Source: Candidatus Curtissbacteria bacterium
GTDB lineage: Bacteria; Patescibacteriota; Microgenomatia; Curtissbacterales; GWA2-41-24
DNA: 32,232 nucleotides
Reading direction: 5' to 3'
Assembly (NCBI GenBank): GCA_024654445.1
Contig: JANLHP010000012.1
Location: 1 to 32,232, forward strand
The notes below the pieces were generated by a model. That model ran no database searches, had not been told where the DNA came from, and was given only the letters and a program-made list of their open reading frames with translations. Below are positions 23,551-30,384 of this stretch, piece by piece (position 1 is the first letter of the stretch; each line of letters starts with the position of its first letter). The translations under genes were made by a program, and so were the position numbers.

Positions 23551-24291
23551 AAGAAATTGCTACTTCCGGCAGGAATGTCGGATGACAATTCGGCTTATAA
23601 CGGTGAAATCCTATTTGACTACGGGTTATGTTCGGTCCATAATTAACCCGATTAAAATGTCAAAGGATAATACCGTGGGAAGACTCTCTAAAATAGATCC
23701 AACTTCTCTTTCTTAATATTGCTGGTTTTCTAGATGGGGACGGAAGTATTATGCTTCAACTTCATCGGAGGAAGTCTGGCAAAGAAGTTTATCGAGTAAA
23801 AGCAGTAATCTGTTTTTACCAAGACAATCGATATAGAAAAGAGATTGAATGGATTAAAGAGGTTTTAGGTTGTGGTTATGTTTACACCAGGAATGACCAT
23901 ATATGCGAATTGCGTATAGAAGGTTTTTCGAAGGTGCTTGAAACATTAACAAACTTAAATCCATATTTGCGATTCAAAAAAAGACAAGCAGATTTAATGC
24001 TTGAAGTTATTCCGAAACTGCAGCAAAAATTGATTTTAAAGACAAATATTGATGTATGGATTAAGGAAATGCAAAGTTTGAACTATTTTTCATCGCAGAG
24101 AAATATTTTAGTAGATGTCCCCGTAACGACTGATCCAATCTTACTTTATAAAAAGTGAGTAAGGTGAGACTCATTGCTACTTGCCATTTTAGGGCAAAAT
24201 TCAGAGCATGGGTCAAATGCCGACACCCTAACCCTTTAAGGACGGGTGAAGATATAGTCTGATTCTCCGAGTAATCGGAGTAAACGAAATG
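23551..24291 (+). other. Group I intron in the sarcin-ricin loop of 23S rRNA
   Basis: Joining CACCTCTAGT (to 23550) with ACGAGAGGACC (from 24292) restores the universal sarcin-ricin loop, so the intron lies between E. coli U2656 and A2657. The ends follow group I rules: the 5' exon ends in U and the intron ends in G. TAGT/GCTA can form a short P1. CGGCTTATAACGGTGAAATC (23591-23610) resembles a conserved P/Q core. TGAAGATATAGTCTGA (24247-24262) is the classical S element, pairing AGTC with GACT of AACGACTGAT (24125-24134) to form P7. CTCCG/CGGAG (24265-24280) forms a P9-like hairpin. It is 741 bases long and carries a LAGLIDADG reading frame. Confidence 0.88.
23657..24158 (+). pseudogene. LAGLIDADG homing endonuclease, apparently frameshifted near the N-terminus
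   Basis: The frame ending at TGA 24156-24158 contains NIAGFLDGDGSIMLQLHRR (23715 onward), a single LAGLIDADG motif, followed by YRVKAVICFYQDNRYRKEIE and about 100 further residues typical of the ~150-residue rRNA-intron enzymes. These dimerise and cut intronless 23S genes. The first in-frame ATG (23751) lies after the motif. The natural start seems to be ATG 23657 (MSKDNTVGRLSKIDPTSLS), but that frame hits TAA just before the motif; removing one T near 23710 would join them. So the gene looks broken by one base, unless it uses a non-standard start or a frameshift. Its 3' end overlaps the R element of the intron core. Confidence 0.75.
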
Positions 24292-24668
24292 ACGAGAGGA
24301 CCGAGGTGAGCGAACCTCTGGTGTGCCAGTTGTTCCATCAGGAGCACTGCTGGGTAGCTATGTTCGTAACTGAGAAGCGCTGAAAGCATCTAAGCGCCAA
24401 ACAGGCCTCAAGACTAAATATCTTAGATCCCAGAAAGACTATCTGGTTGATAGGCGGCGTGTGTAAAGGCAGTAATGTTTGTCACGCGTAAGCGTGGGTT
24501 GATTGGGAAATTGGGGATGTAGGGTGGAAGGAATATTCCTTAGCCTACTGACCCAAGTACCTAATTTTCAGCTAAGCCGTACTAATAGATCATTTAAAAA
24601 ATGGTCTGCGAGAACTTTGTTCTCTAAGATCATCACCTTTATCCCGTAGTGCGTCGAAACCACTACAT

Positions 24669-24822
24669 TTCCATCCAGTTTTATCAGGGCAAAACTTCTA
24701 AGTTTCTTCTAAAACTCCAATTACTGAAAGGTAACAAGAGGCTAAAAATTGGTCTCATAATAATAGTAGGACGAAGAGTCCGTTTTTTTGTTGGGAAACC
24801 TCGGGTAAAGGAGGTGAATATT
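24669..24822 (+). other. 23S trailer and leader of the next gene
   Basis: 24669-24683 is the distal arm of the 23S processing stalk. GGAC-GAAGA-GTCC followed by seven T (about 24771-24790) is a possible weak terminator after the rRNA. AAAGGAGGTGA (24807-24817) is the ribosome-binding site of the next gene. Confidence 0.5.
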
Positions 24823-25173
24823 ATGGTAGAAACGTTAGAATCAAAATTATCAGCTACAGAGCAAGAAGCTGGAAACTTTCTAAAAATGAGCCTATTGGGG
24901 CATCCGCAAATGGCATCTGTTGTCGGGAGGTTAAGAAGAGAAGAGCCACTTTTTGACCTTGAAATAGAGCAATCTCAGAGCGCGGGTGAAGTTTTGGATT
25001 TCTTTGCGGATCGAGTTACTGCAGTTGAAGCTGGCAAAATTGGAAATTTACTGGACGCTTGGACGCGAGAGATTCGCGAACGAGGATCGAGTAGACATCC
25101 AAGAGGAATAATAATTTTTAAAGCTTACGCAGGTTCTATATTTGGAAGCATAGAGGTTGGTTTTGACAAGTAA
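24823..25173 (+). CDS. Small protein of unknown function between 23S and 5S
   Basis: 116 residues starting at ATG 24823, chosen because an almost perfect Shine-Dalgarno (AAAGGAGGTGA) lies 6 bases upstream; a longer frame from 24649 would read into the 23S processing stalk. The protein (VETLESKLSATEQEAGNFLK, LFDLEIEQSQSAGEVLDFFA, AGKIGNLLDAWTREIRER, then GIIIFKAYAGSIFGSIEVGF) is helical with a short beta-rich end and no membrane segment. No family is recognised. Its position inside an rRNA unit and strong ribosome-binding site suggest high expression. A role linked to ribosomes is possible but not shown by any motif. Confidence 0.7.
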   Translation: MVETLESKLSATEQEAGNFLKMSLLGHPQMASVVGRLRREEPLFDLEIEQSQSAGEVLDFFADRVTAVEAGKIGNLLDAWTREIRERGSSRHPRGIIIFKAYAGSIFGSIEVGFDK

Positions 25174-25310
25174 GCGTCCTGGGGTTTTAATTTAAACGGT
25201 AAGTTGTCAGGTTTATGTCAAGCGTACAGCTTGACTCCAGCCTTACAATTACACTAATAAGCAGAGTAGAAGTTCCAAAAGAGGAAATTTAAGAAATGGC
25301 CCGCTTTGCT
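25174..25310 (+). other. Gap without a gene
   Basis: No reading frame of note. CAAGCGTACAGCTTG (about 25218-25232) can form a CAAGC/GCTTG hairpin; it is not followed by a T run. Otherwise nothing recognisable. Confidence 0.4.
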
Positions 25311-25339
25311 TTGACAAAACTGTCATTTAGGTGTAAAAT
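25311..25339 (+). promoter_or_regulatory. Strong sigma-70 promoter inside the 23S-5S interval
   Basis: TTGACA (25311-25316), a 17-base spacer, TAAAAT (25334-25339). Transcription would start near 25346. It can drive the 25408 gene and the 5S RNA independently of the 23S promoter. Confidence 0.8.
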
Positions 25340-25360
25340 ACGGCCTATAGCATATAGACC

Positions 25361-25396
25361 ACACACAGCAACCCCAAAGGTGCGTGTGTTTTTTTT
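25361..25396 (+). terminator. Terminator-like hairpin in the leader of the next gene (possible attenuator)
   Basis: ACACACAGCA (25361-25370) pairs with TGCGTGTGT (25381-25389) with one bulge and is followed by a run of eight T. It lies about 15 bases after the predicted start of transcription. It ends 1 base before AAGGA, the ribosome-binding site of the gene at 25408, so the T run touches that site. Confidence 0.7.
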
Positions 25397-25407
25397 AAGG
25401 AATCAAT

Positions 25408-25875
25408 ATGGGTGAAAGATTAACTGCGTGTACTCTAAAGGATAGAAATATCGATTTTGAAAGATTAACCGACGAAGCCGTCGCTGAAATTAAGGCATTA
25501 GACGTAGCTGCGTCTTTGGCCATTCAGGTTTTTGCTGATGATATTGGTTCCCGGGAAAGTTTAAGCGGGAGCGTTGGTAATACAAGCAGCCTGGCTGAAT
25601 TGGGCGGTCTTCTTTCTGAAAGATACGGCCGTCAAACAGTAGACGCGTTTAGGGAATCAATTGCAAACTCCGCGGATAGTTTGGTAGGCACTGAAGGCCA
25701 TTATGCGACGCAGGTTAGGGACAGGTTAAGCCAATGGTCCGAATCCGACTTAGAAGGAAGAGCAAAGCATCCAAAGAAAAAGGATTCCAAGAAGGCTCAA
25801 AGAAAACAGGCTTCCTCTAGCGCAGTTAAGGGAAAATTTCAAAGGCATTTAGTTAATTCGAATAGGGGACGTTAA
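25408..25875 (+). CDS. Small basic-tailed protein of unknown function between 23S and 5S
   Basis: 155 residues. The first ~115 are acidic to neutral and helical (DFERLTDEAVAEIKALDVAA, SLAELGGLLSERYGRQTVDA, FRESIANSADSLV). The last ~40 are strongly basic and low in complexity (AKHPKKKDSKKAQRKQ, then KGKFQRHLVNSNRGR), as in RNA- or DNA-binding tails. The start ATG 25408 has AAGGA 7 bases upstream. It has its own promoter and a terminator-like leader hairpin. It is co-directional with 23S and 5S. No family is recognised; the tail and location allow an RNA- or ribosome-associated role, which is inference. Confidence 0.75.
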   Translation: MGERLTACTLKDRNIDFERLTDEAVAEIKALDVAASLAIQVFADDIGSRESLSGSVGNTSSLAELGGLLSERYGRQTVDAFRESIANSADSLVGTEGHYATQVRDRLSQWSESDLEGRAKHPKKKDSKKAQRKQASSSAVKGKFQRHLVNSNRGR

Positions 25876-25913
25876 TACTTGAAATTTTAGGCTTAACAAG
25901 GTAGAATCTTGCA

Positions 25914-26029
25914 ACTGGTGTCTCGAGCGAGGTGGAACCACTCCATCCCATTCCGAACTGGATAGTGAAACGCTTCAGCGGCGACAATAGTGCCTGGGCA
26001 ACTGGGTGTGAAGATAGCTCGATGCCAGT
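25914..26029 (+). rRNA. 5S ribosomal RNA
   Basis: The signature CCATCCCATTCCGAACTGG and the AAACGC loop are present. The terminal helix ACTGGTGTC (25914-25922) pairs with GATGCCAGT (26021-26029), including two G-U pairs. GGTGTGAAGATAGCTCGATG forms the 3' half. It lies about 1.27 kb after 23S, with two protein genes in between, so it is not in the usual 23S-5S spacing. Confidence 0.95.
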
Positions 26030-26037
26030 ACAAAACA

Positions 26038-26061
26038 ACTCACCCTACCGTGAGTTTTTTT
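26038..26061 (+). terminator. Terminator of the 5S gene
   Basis: ACTCAC (26038-26043), loop CCTACC, GTGAGT (26050-26055), then a T run to 26061. It begins 8 bases after the 5S 3' end. Confidence 0.85.
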
Positions 26062-26069
26062 GTAGGTAT

Positions 26070-26117
26070 CTCGCTGCGGTGCTCGTCCTTCGACTTCGCT
26101 CAGGATTGCGCGCCTAA
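26070..26117. repeat. Short palindromic repeat between 5S and its echo
   Basis: CTCGCTGCGGTGCTCGTCC followed by TTCGACTTCGCTCAGGATTG resembles the 'cttcgcttcgctcaggat' palindromic repeats also seen at 18749-18886. It separates the 5S terminator from the second 5S-like 3' end. Confidence 0.45.
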
Positions 26118-26157
26118 GCTCGATGTCAGTATTAAGCAGCTCATCTTTGGGTGAGCT
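26118..26157 (+). pseudogene. Echo of the 5S rRNA 3' end with a second terminator
   Basis: GCTCGATGTCAGTATTAAGC (26118-26137) and the following CTCA match the 5S end and trailer (GCTCGATGCCAGTACAAAAC at 26017-26036) at 21 of 26 positions. AGCTCA-TCTTTGGG-TGAGCTTTTT (26137-26157) then replaces the ACTCAC/GTGAGT hairpin with a differently composed but equivalent terminator. It is the tail of a diverged second 5S gene. Confidence 0.75.
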
Positions 26158-26179
26158 TTTTAAATTGGAAAGACAAATT

Positions 26180-27181
26180 ATGGAAAGACAAGTACACAAA
26201 CCAGTTGATGAACCTACCACCGCTAGCTTAGGACGGCTGGATTTTAGTGACCTGACAAGCAACCGTGAAAGCGTGAGACAAACAGATCTCGAAGAGATCG
26301 AGCTTGGTAAACTATACATGCAACAATTAAGCCGATTTCCGACTTTCCCCCCTGACAGGACAAAAACTCTATTTGAGCACATGGGGAAAAACCACACTGT
26401 TGCCGATTTAAGAAAAGATTTAAGTTTGAAGGATTGGGCTAGGGAAGACGACTTGGTAAAAATTGAAAATGTGTTCGCGGGAAGTAGCACTGTGAGGGAT
26501 GTTATCGCAAATTCCAATCTCGGCTTAGCTGTTTATTTTGCCAATAAATATAGAGGTTTTATCCCATATCTGGATCTTATTCAGGCTGGAAACGAGGGCT
26601 TGATGGTTGCAATCGACAGATATGACCTTGGGTGTGAGGCAAATTTCTCTACATATGCGGAGGATTGGATAAAGCAAAGGATTAGAGCGGCGATTGTTGA
26701 ATCTAAACCAATAATACCTCCTATCCATGTCTATTACGGGGTTTTGAGGGCTAAAAAAATGGCAGATGAGTTTCAGTCTGCCCAGGGACGTTATCCTTCT
26801 AGAGCAGAACTTCAAGCGCACTGGTTACAGAATGGCGGCGACAGATCCACACTTAATTCTGTCTTTGAGTTGATGAGGATGAGAACCGGAGCTGTTTCTT
26901 CACTAGAGCAAACGAATGATAGGGAAGCGACTTTTGATACGCGAGAAGATTCACAAGAAGAAAACCGTTCAAAACTTCGCGATGTAAAGCGCGCGGTTGA
27001 AAGCGGGCAGTTGAGCCAAAGAGAACAAATGGTTCTTTTATTAATATACGAGCATAGCATGACACTTTCAGAAGCAGGTGAGGTTGTGAAGGTGACCAGA
27101 CAAGGTGTCGGCCAGATTCGAAAAAGGGCTCTTGGTAAAATTCGAGATAATGCGGAATCCCTTTTGGTTGCCGGAGACTAG
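26180..27181 (+). CDS. Sigma-70-type RNA polymerase sigma factor
   Basis: 333 residues from ATG 26180. The upstream ATG (26123) is rejected because it would translate the second 5S terminator. Region 2 is clear: ANSNLGLAVYFANKYRGFIP, YLDLIQAGNEGLMVAIDRYD, ANFSTYAEDWIKQRIRAAI, with the core-binding and -10-recognition helices. Region 3 follows (ESKPIIPPIHVYYGVLRAKK, ADEFQSAQGRYPSRAELQAH). Region 4 has LSQREQMVLLLIYEHSMTLS and EAGEVVKVTRQGVGQIRKRA, a helix-turn-helix for the -35 box. A divergent N-terminus with LGKLYMQQLSRFPTFPPDRT stands in for region 1.2. It is shorter than a primary RpoD and the -10 recognition residues diverge, so an alternative (group 2/3) factor seems likely. No anti-sigma gene is adjacent. 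Confidence 0.88.
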   Translation: MERQVHKPVDEPTTASLGRLDFSDLTSNRESVRQTDLEEIELGKLYMQQLSRFPTFPPDRTKTLFEHMGKNHTVADLRKDLSLKDWAREDDLVKIENVFAGSSTVRDVIANSNLGLAVYFANKYRGFIPYLDLIQAGNEGLMVAIDRYDLGCEANFSTYAEDWIKQRIRAAIVESKPIIPPIHVYYGVLRAKKMADEFQSAQGRYPSRAELQAHWLQNGGDRSTLNSVFELMRMRTGAVSSLEQTNDREATFDTREDSQEENRSKLRDVKRAVESGQLSQREQMVLLLIYEHSMTLSEAGEVVKVTRQGVGQIRKRALGKIRDNAESLLVAGD

Positions 27182-27203
27182 ACTTTTTTTATCCAAAAAA
27201 ACC

Positions 27204-27212
27204 TGTTATACT
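27204..27212 (+). promoter_or_regulatory. Possible extended -10 promoter of the S1 gene
   Basis: TGT followed by TATACT (27207-27212) is an extended -10 box; the -35 region is only a T-rich run. It lies 63 bases before the S1 start codon. Confidence 0.4.
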
Positions 27213-27274
27213 TCGGGGCAGCAAATTTGAAAGCATTTTTAAATTTGGAATTTTAAACTAAGGGGTGGTTATGA

Positions 27275-28465
27275 TTGGCGAAATTAAATCAAACTTCAAG
27301 CTCATCTAAGTCTCCAGGCCATTTGTCTATGGCCGATCTTTTGGCATCTTCAACTTACATAAGTTCTGCATTGAAGAGAGGACAAGAAGTTACTGGCAAG
27401 GTAGTTCTTGCGACTCCTCAGGAAATCCTTGTCGATATCGGAGCGAAATCCGAAGGCATAATTGCGGGTAAAGAGCTCCCACTTTCTAAAGACGAAATTT
27501 CCAAAATTAGTATTGGTGACAATATAGAGGCGATGGTTCTTTACCCTGAAAACGATGCGGGGCAGGTAGTTCTGACATTAAGAAGACTTTCCGGAGAAAA
27601 TAGGTGGAAAGAACTCGAAAGTAAGATGAAAGACGGGGACGAGGTGGAAGTTTCTGTTGTTGAAGCAAATCGGGGCGGAATTATTTGTGATTTTGCTGGG
27701 CTTCGAGGATTTTTGCCGGCATCGCAGCTGCTTAAAGCTCCAACTAAACTTGAAGATTTAATCGGTAAAAGCTTTTCCGTAAGAGTTCTGGAAGTCGATA
27801 GAGCTTCAAACAGGCTCATTTTCTCTCAGAAACACCCTGGAAAGAAAGATTTGGATGAGCTTCTTAAATTGCTCGCCCAGATCAAAATTAGTGATAAGTA
27901 CAGTGGTGTAGTTTCGGCTATTTTGCCCTTTGGAATATTTGTAGAGATTAATCTCAAGGGTATCACAGGGAGTAAGGGTAGCACGAGTACCACGAGTTCG
28001 GAAGAAAAAGCCCGTGATACCAGTGATACTCTTGATTCTCGTGGTACTTCTAAAATTGAAGGCTTAGTTCATATTTCCGAAATTTCTTGGGAGAAGGTAG
28101 ACGAAGTTGGCAGGCTGTTCAAGGTGGGTGATAAGGTCGACGTTGTTGTTATTGCCAAGGATACGACAACCGGCAGGTTAAATTTGAGCTTGAAGCAGTT
28201 ACAGGAAGACCCCTTTGTTAAAGCTACAGAGAAATATTCCAAGGATCAGAAGGTTATCGGTAAGGTTTCGAGGATTACTCCATTTGGTGTGTTTGTTACT
28301 TTGGAAGAAGGCGTAGAAGGACTGATCCATATTTCCAAAATTCCGCCTAATGTTAGTTATAAAGATGGGGAGAAAGTTGAGTGTGAGATAGAATCGGTTG
28401 ATATACCTTCAAGAAAGATCGCGCTTGTTCCGCTTGTGACTGAAAAGCCGGTACTATATAGATGA
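27275..28465 (+). CDS. rpsA: Ribosomal protein S1-like RNA-binding protein, four S1 domains, with an in-frame repeat insert
   Basis: 396 residues starting at TTG 27275. AAGGGGTGG (27260-27268) is 6 bases upstream, which is right for the TTG and too close for the out-of-frame ATG at 27271. It has four S1 OB-fold domains: about 36-104 (GQEVTGKVVLATPQEILVDI), 120-186 (GGIICDFAGLRGFLPASQL), 205-308 and 324-390 (VIGKVSRITPFGVFVTLEEG, VEGLIHISKI). S1 proteins bind mRNA to the 30S subunit. Domain 3 should read GIFVEI...KIEGLVHISEISW in one short loop, but residues ~228-261 add a Ser/Thr-rich segment (GSKGSTSTTSSEEKARDTSD and on). Its DNA has perfect 11-base inverted arms and resembles the intergenic repeat at 18749-18886. 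The fold should tolerate it as a surface loop. A terminator follows at 28504. Confidence 0.93.
   Translation: MAKLNQTSSSSKSPGHLSMADLLASSTYISSALKRGQEVTGKVVLATPQEILVDIGAKSEGIIAGKELPLSKDEISKISIGDNIEAMVLYPENDAGQVVLTLRRLSGENRWKELESKMKDGDEVEVSVVEANRGGIICDFAGLRGFLPASQLLKAPTKLEDLIGKSFSVRVLEVDRASNRLIFSQKHPGKKDLDELLKLLAQIKISDKYSGVVSAILPFGIFVEINLKGITGSKGSTSTTSSEEKARDTSDTLDSRGTSKIEGLVHISEISWEKVDEVGRLFKVGDKVDVVVIAKDTTTGRLNLSLKQLQEDPFVKATEKYSKDQKVIGKVSRITPFGVFVTLEEGVEGLIHISKIPPNVSYKDGEKVECEIESVDIPSRKIALVPLVTEKPVLYR
27983..28048. repeat. Palindromic repeat inserted in frame in the S1 gene
   Basis: The arms AGTACCACGAG (27986-27996) and CTCGTGGTACT (28038-28048) are perfectly complementary over 11 bases. 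CGTGATACC (about 28013-28021) and CTCGTGGTACT also occur in that order in the intergenic element at 18749-18886. The region codes for the non-conserved loop of S1 domain 3. Confidence 0.7.
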
Positions 28466-28503
28466 GACAAAAGTTACAAAAGAGTCAAATGGGAGAGTAA
28501 AGA

Positions 28504-28530
28504 AGCCGAGCGATCGGCTTTTATTTTAGA
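28504..28530 (+). terminator. Terminator between the S1 and radA genes
   Basis: AAGCCGA (28504-28510), loop GCGA, TCGGCTT (28515-28521), then TTTATTTT. It ends 2 bases before the radA start codon, so the same bases are the radA leader. Confidence 0.8.
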
Positions 28531-28531
28531 A

Positions 28532-29911
28532 ATGAAGAGTCATTCGGAGTTTGTATGTCAGCAATGCGGTTACAAGTCAGCCTCGTTTTTGGGCAGGTGT
28601 CCTCAATGTGGGGAGTGGAACAGCCTTGTTGAGTCTGTGGACTCGGCTTCAGGGCAAAGACTAGACACTTTAAATATTAAAGTTGAAGAAAGCCTGGTTC
28701 GACTTTCCGCTGTTAAAGCTCAAAACCTTCCTCGGATTACTTCTGGTTTTGGTGAGTTTGACAGGGTGTTGGGAGGGGGAATTGTTCCTGGCTCGATTGT
28801 TCTTATTTCTGGTGATCCAGGGATCGGGAAGAGTACACTTTTGTTGCAGTCTGCAATGGCAATTGCTAAAGACTCGGAGGGGTCGAGTGCTAAAAGCGCC
28901 AAGAGTAAAAAAGTACCCAATGGTGATCCTGGTCCGTCAGTTCTCTACGTAACAGGCGAAGAATCTGCGCATCAAGTGAAGCTGAGGGCGGATAGGATAG
29001 CCAAGGTTCCCGACGGTCTTTATATTTTGCCTCAAACAGACGTGGACGTGGTTGTGGGAGTTTCCGAAAAGGTCGATCCGAAGCTACTTATTATAGATTC
29101 AATTCAAACGCTGACCACTTCGAGGCTGAATGGTTCTGCAGGGAGCGTGGGGCAAGTTCGTGAATCTGCTCAAACTCTACAGTCTCACGCAAAGTCTAAG
29201 GGAATTCCAATCATTATAGTCGGCCACGTTACTAAGGAGGGAAGTGTTGCGGGCCCAAAGGTGCTCGAACATTTAGTCGATGCGGTTTTGAACCTGGAAG
29301 GGGATGGGATGCACGCGTTCAGGATCCTAAGGTGCAACAAAAATAGGTTTGGGTCTACATACGAGGTTGGTGTTTTTGAAATGACTGATGCTGGCATGGA
29401 AGAAGTCGCTAATCCTTCGAAGATATTTCTGGCTCAGCGAATCGAAAAGAGGCCAGGGAGCGTCGTTGCATCGACTATTACGGGTGACAGGCCGATTCTT
29501 GCGGAGGTTCAAAGCCTTGTTACGCCTACTATGTTTGGAATTCCAACTAGAAGAGCGACGGGTTTGGACTTTTCTCGAGTTCAAATCGTTATCGCTGCGC
29601 TTTCTAAGGCTGCGAATTTGACGCTTGGGAACTTGGATATTTACGTTAACGTAGCGGGGGGACTGCGGATAATTGAGCCTGCGGCTGACCTTTCTGTTGC
29701 GCTTGCTATCGTGTCTGCTGCCCAGGACATGCCTGTTCGGGAAAACGTTTGCGCCTTCGGTGAAGTAGGACTTTTAGGTGAGTTGAGGCCAGTTTCTGGG
29801 TCAGTAAACAGGATGAGTGAAGCCAAAAGGCTGGGTTTTTCTGATTTTATTACACCTGATAGGTTCAAAAGTTTAGAGGCTGCGATTAGTTACGCAATAC
29901 ATGGAGATTAA
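28532..29911 (+). CDS. radA: DNA repair/recombination protein RadA (Sms)
   Basis: 459 residues, full length. RadA is a hexameric DnaB-like ATPase that drives branch migration in recombination. CQQCGYKSASFLGRCPQCGEW is the N-terminal zinc finger (C9, C12, C23, C26). GDPGIGKST (94-102) is Walker A, LLIIDSIQT (185-193) Walker B, LRCNKNRFGSTYEVGVFEM the RadA-specific KNRFG motif (270-274). The C-terminal third is Lon-protease-like (GLDFSRVQIVIAAL, YVNVAGGLRI, DLSVALAIVSA, FGEVGLLGELRPVSG). Between Walker A and VLYVTGEES there is an extra low-complexity stretch (about 114-134, DSEGSSAKSAKSKKVPNGDP), where relatives have only a few residues. No Shine-Dalgarno is seen; the gene starts right after a terminator. 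Confidence 0.96.
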   Translation: MKSHSEFVCQQCGYKSASFLGRCPQCGEWNSLVESVDSASGQRLDTLNIKVEESLVRLSAVKAQNLPRITSGFGEFDRVLGGGIVPGSIVLISGDPGIGKSTLLLQSAMAIAKDSEGSSAKSAKSKKVPNGDPGPSVLYVTGEESAHQVKLRADRIAKVPDGLYILPQTDVDVVVGVSEKVDPKLLIIDSIQTLTTSRLNGSAGSVGQVRESAQTLQSHAKSKGIPIIIVGHVTKEGSVAGPKVLEHLVDAVLNLEGDGMHAFRILRCNKNRFGSTYEVGVFEMTDAGMEEVANPSKIFLAQRIEKRPGSVVASTITGDRPILAEVQSLVTPTMFGIPTRRATGLDFSRVQIVIAALSKAANLTLGNLDIYVNVAGGLRIIEPAADLSVALAIVSAAQDMPVRENVCAFGEVGLLGELRPVSGSVNRMSEAKRLGFSDFITPDRFKSLEAAISYAIHGD

Positions 29912-30384
29912 TTCTTAATTTAAAATTTTTAATTTTTATTGAATTTTTTAAATATTAATTATGAAATATGACTTAGAAGAAAGAACGGCATTATTCGGAG
30001 AACGGATTATTAATTTATGTAAAAAAGCTCCTAAAAATGTTGTTACGGTTCCGATAATAGGCCAACTAGTTCGCTCCGGTACAAGTATGGGGGCGAACTA
30101 TTGTGAAGCTAACGGAGCTTCAAGCAGAAAGGATTTCAGAAACAAAATACGTATCTGTAAAAAGGAGACTATCGAGACTAAATACTGGTTAAGGATGCTA
30201 CCAAAAGCTTCAGAGAAAGTGGCAGATGATTGTCGCGAATTATGGAAAGAAGCCCGAGAGCTTACCTTGATATTTTCAAAAATAGCGTCCAGTTCAAAAT
30301 AAGAGAGCTTGTTTCTCGCAAGCTCGAAATAGAAATTTAGATTTATTATTTGATTAAAAATTAAGAATTAGAAATTAAAAATTG
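29909..30384. repeat. Inverted-repeat ends of the four-helix-bundle unit (unit 3)
   Basis: TAATTCTTAATTT (29909-29921) and AAATTAAGAATTA (30358-30370) are perfect 13-base inverted repeats around the four-helix-bundle gene. AATTAGAAATTAAAAATTG (30366-30384) is identical, in the same orientation relative to the gene, to the 3' end of unit 1 (complement of 2184-2202). The left end begins in the last codon of radA. Confidence 0.65.
29961..30302 (+). CDS. Four-helix-bundle (23S IVS-type) protein, intact
   Basis: 113 residues: YDLEERTALFGERIINLCKK, VPIIGQLVRSGTSMGANYCE, ANGASSRKDFRNKIRICKKE, ETKYWLRMLPKASEKVADDC, RELWKEARELTLIFSKI. This is the full four-helix-bundle family, whose members form pentameric bundles and were first found encoded in 23S intervening sequences; their function is not established. 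It is the intact relative of the broken gene at 2229-2586, sharing YNLEERTA/YDLEERTA, the ANxASSRKDF motif and ETKHWLRML. It lies between radA and the PIN-TRAM gene, inside inverted repeats, so it looks inserted rather than part of an operon. Confidence 0.92.
   Translation: MKYDLEERTALFGERIINLCKKAPKNVVTVPIIGQLVRSGTSMGANYCEANGASSRKDFRNKIRICKKETIETKYWLRMLPKASEKVADDCRELWKEARELTLIFSKIASSSK

Noticed and set aside
24649-24822. Longer N-terminus for the gene at 24823
   Set aside because: It would translate the 23S processing stalk and lacks a ribosome-binding site; a near-perfect one lies before 24823.
26123-26179. Longer N-terminus for the sigma factor
   Set aside because: The extra residues are encoded by the second 5S-like terminator hairpin.
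27271-27309. ATG 27271 as the S1 gene start
   Set aside because: It is out of frame and closes after 12 codons; the TTG at 27275 has correct spacing to AAGGGGTGG.
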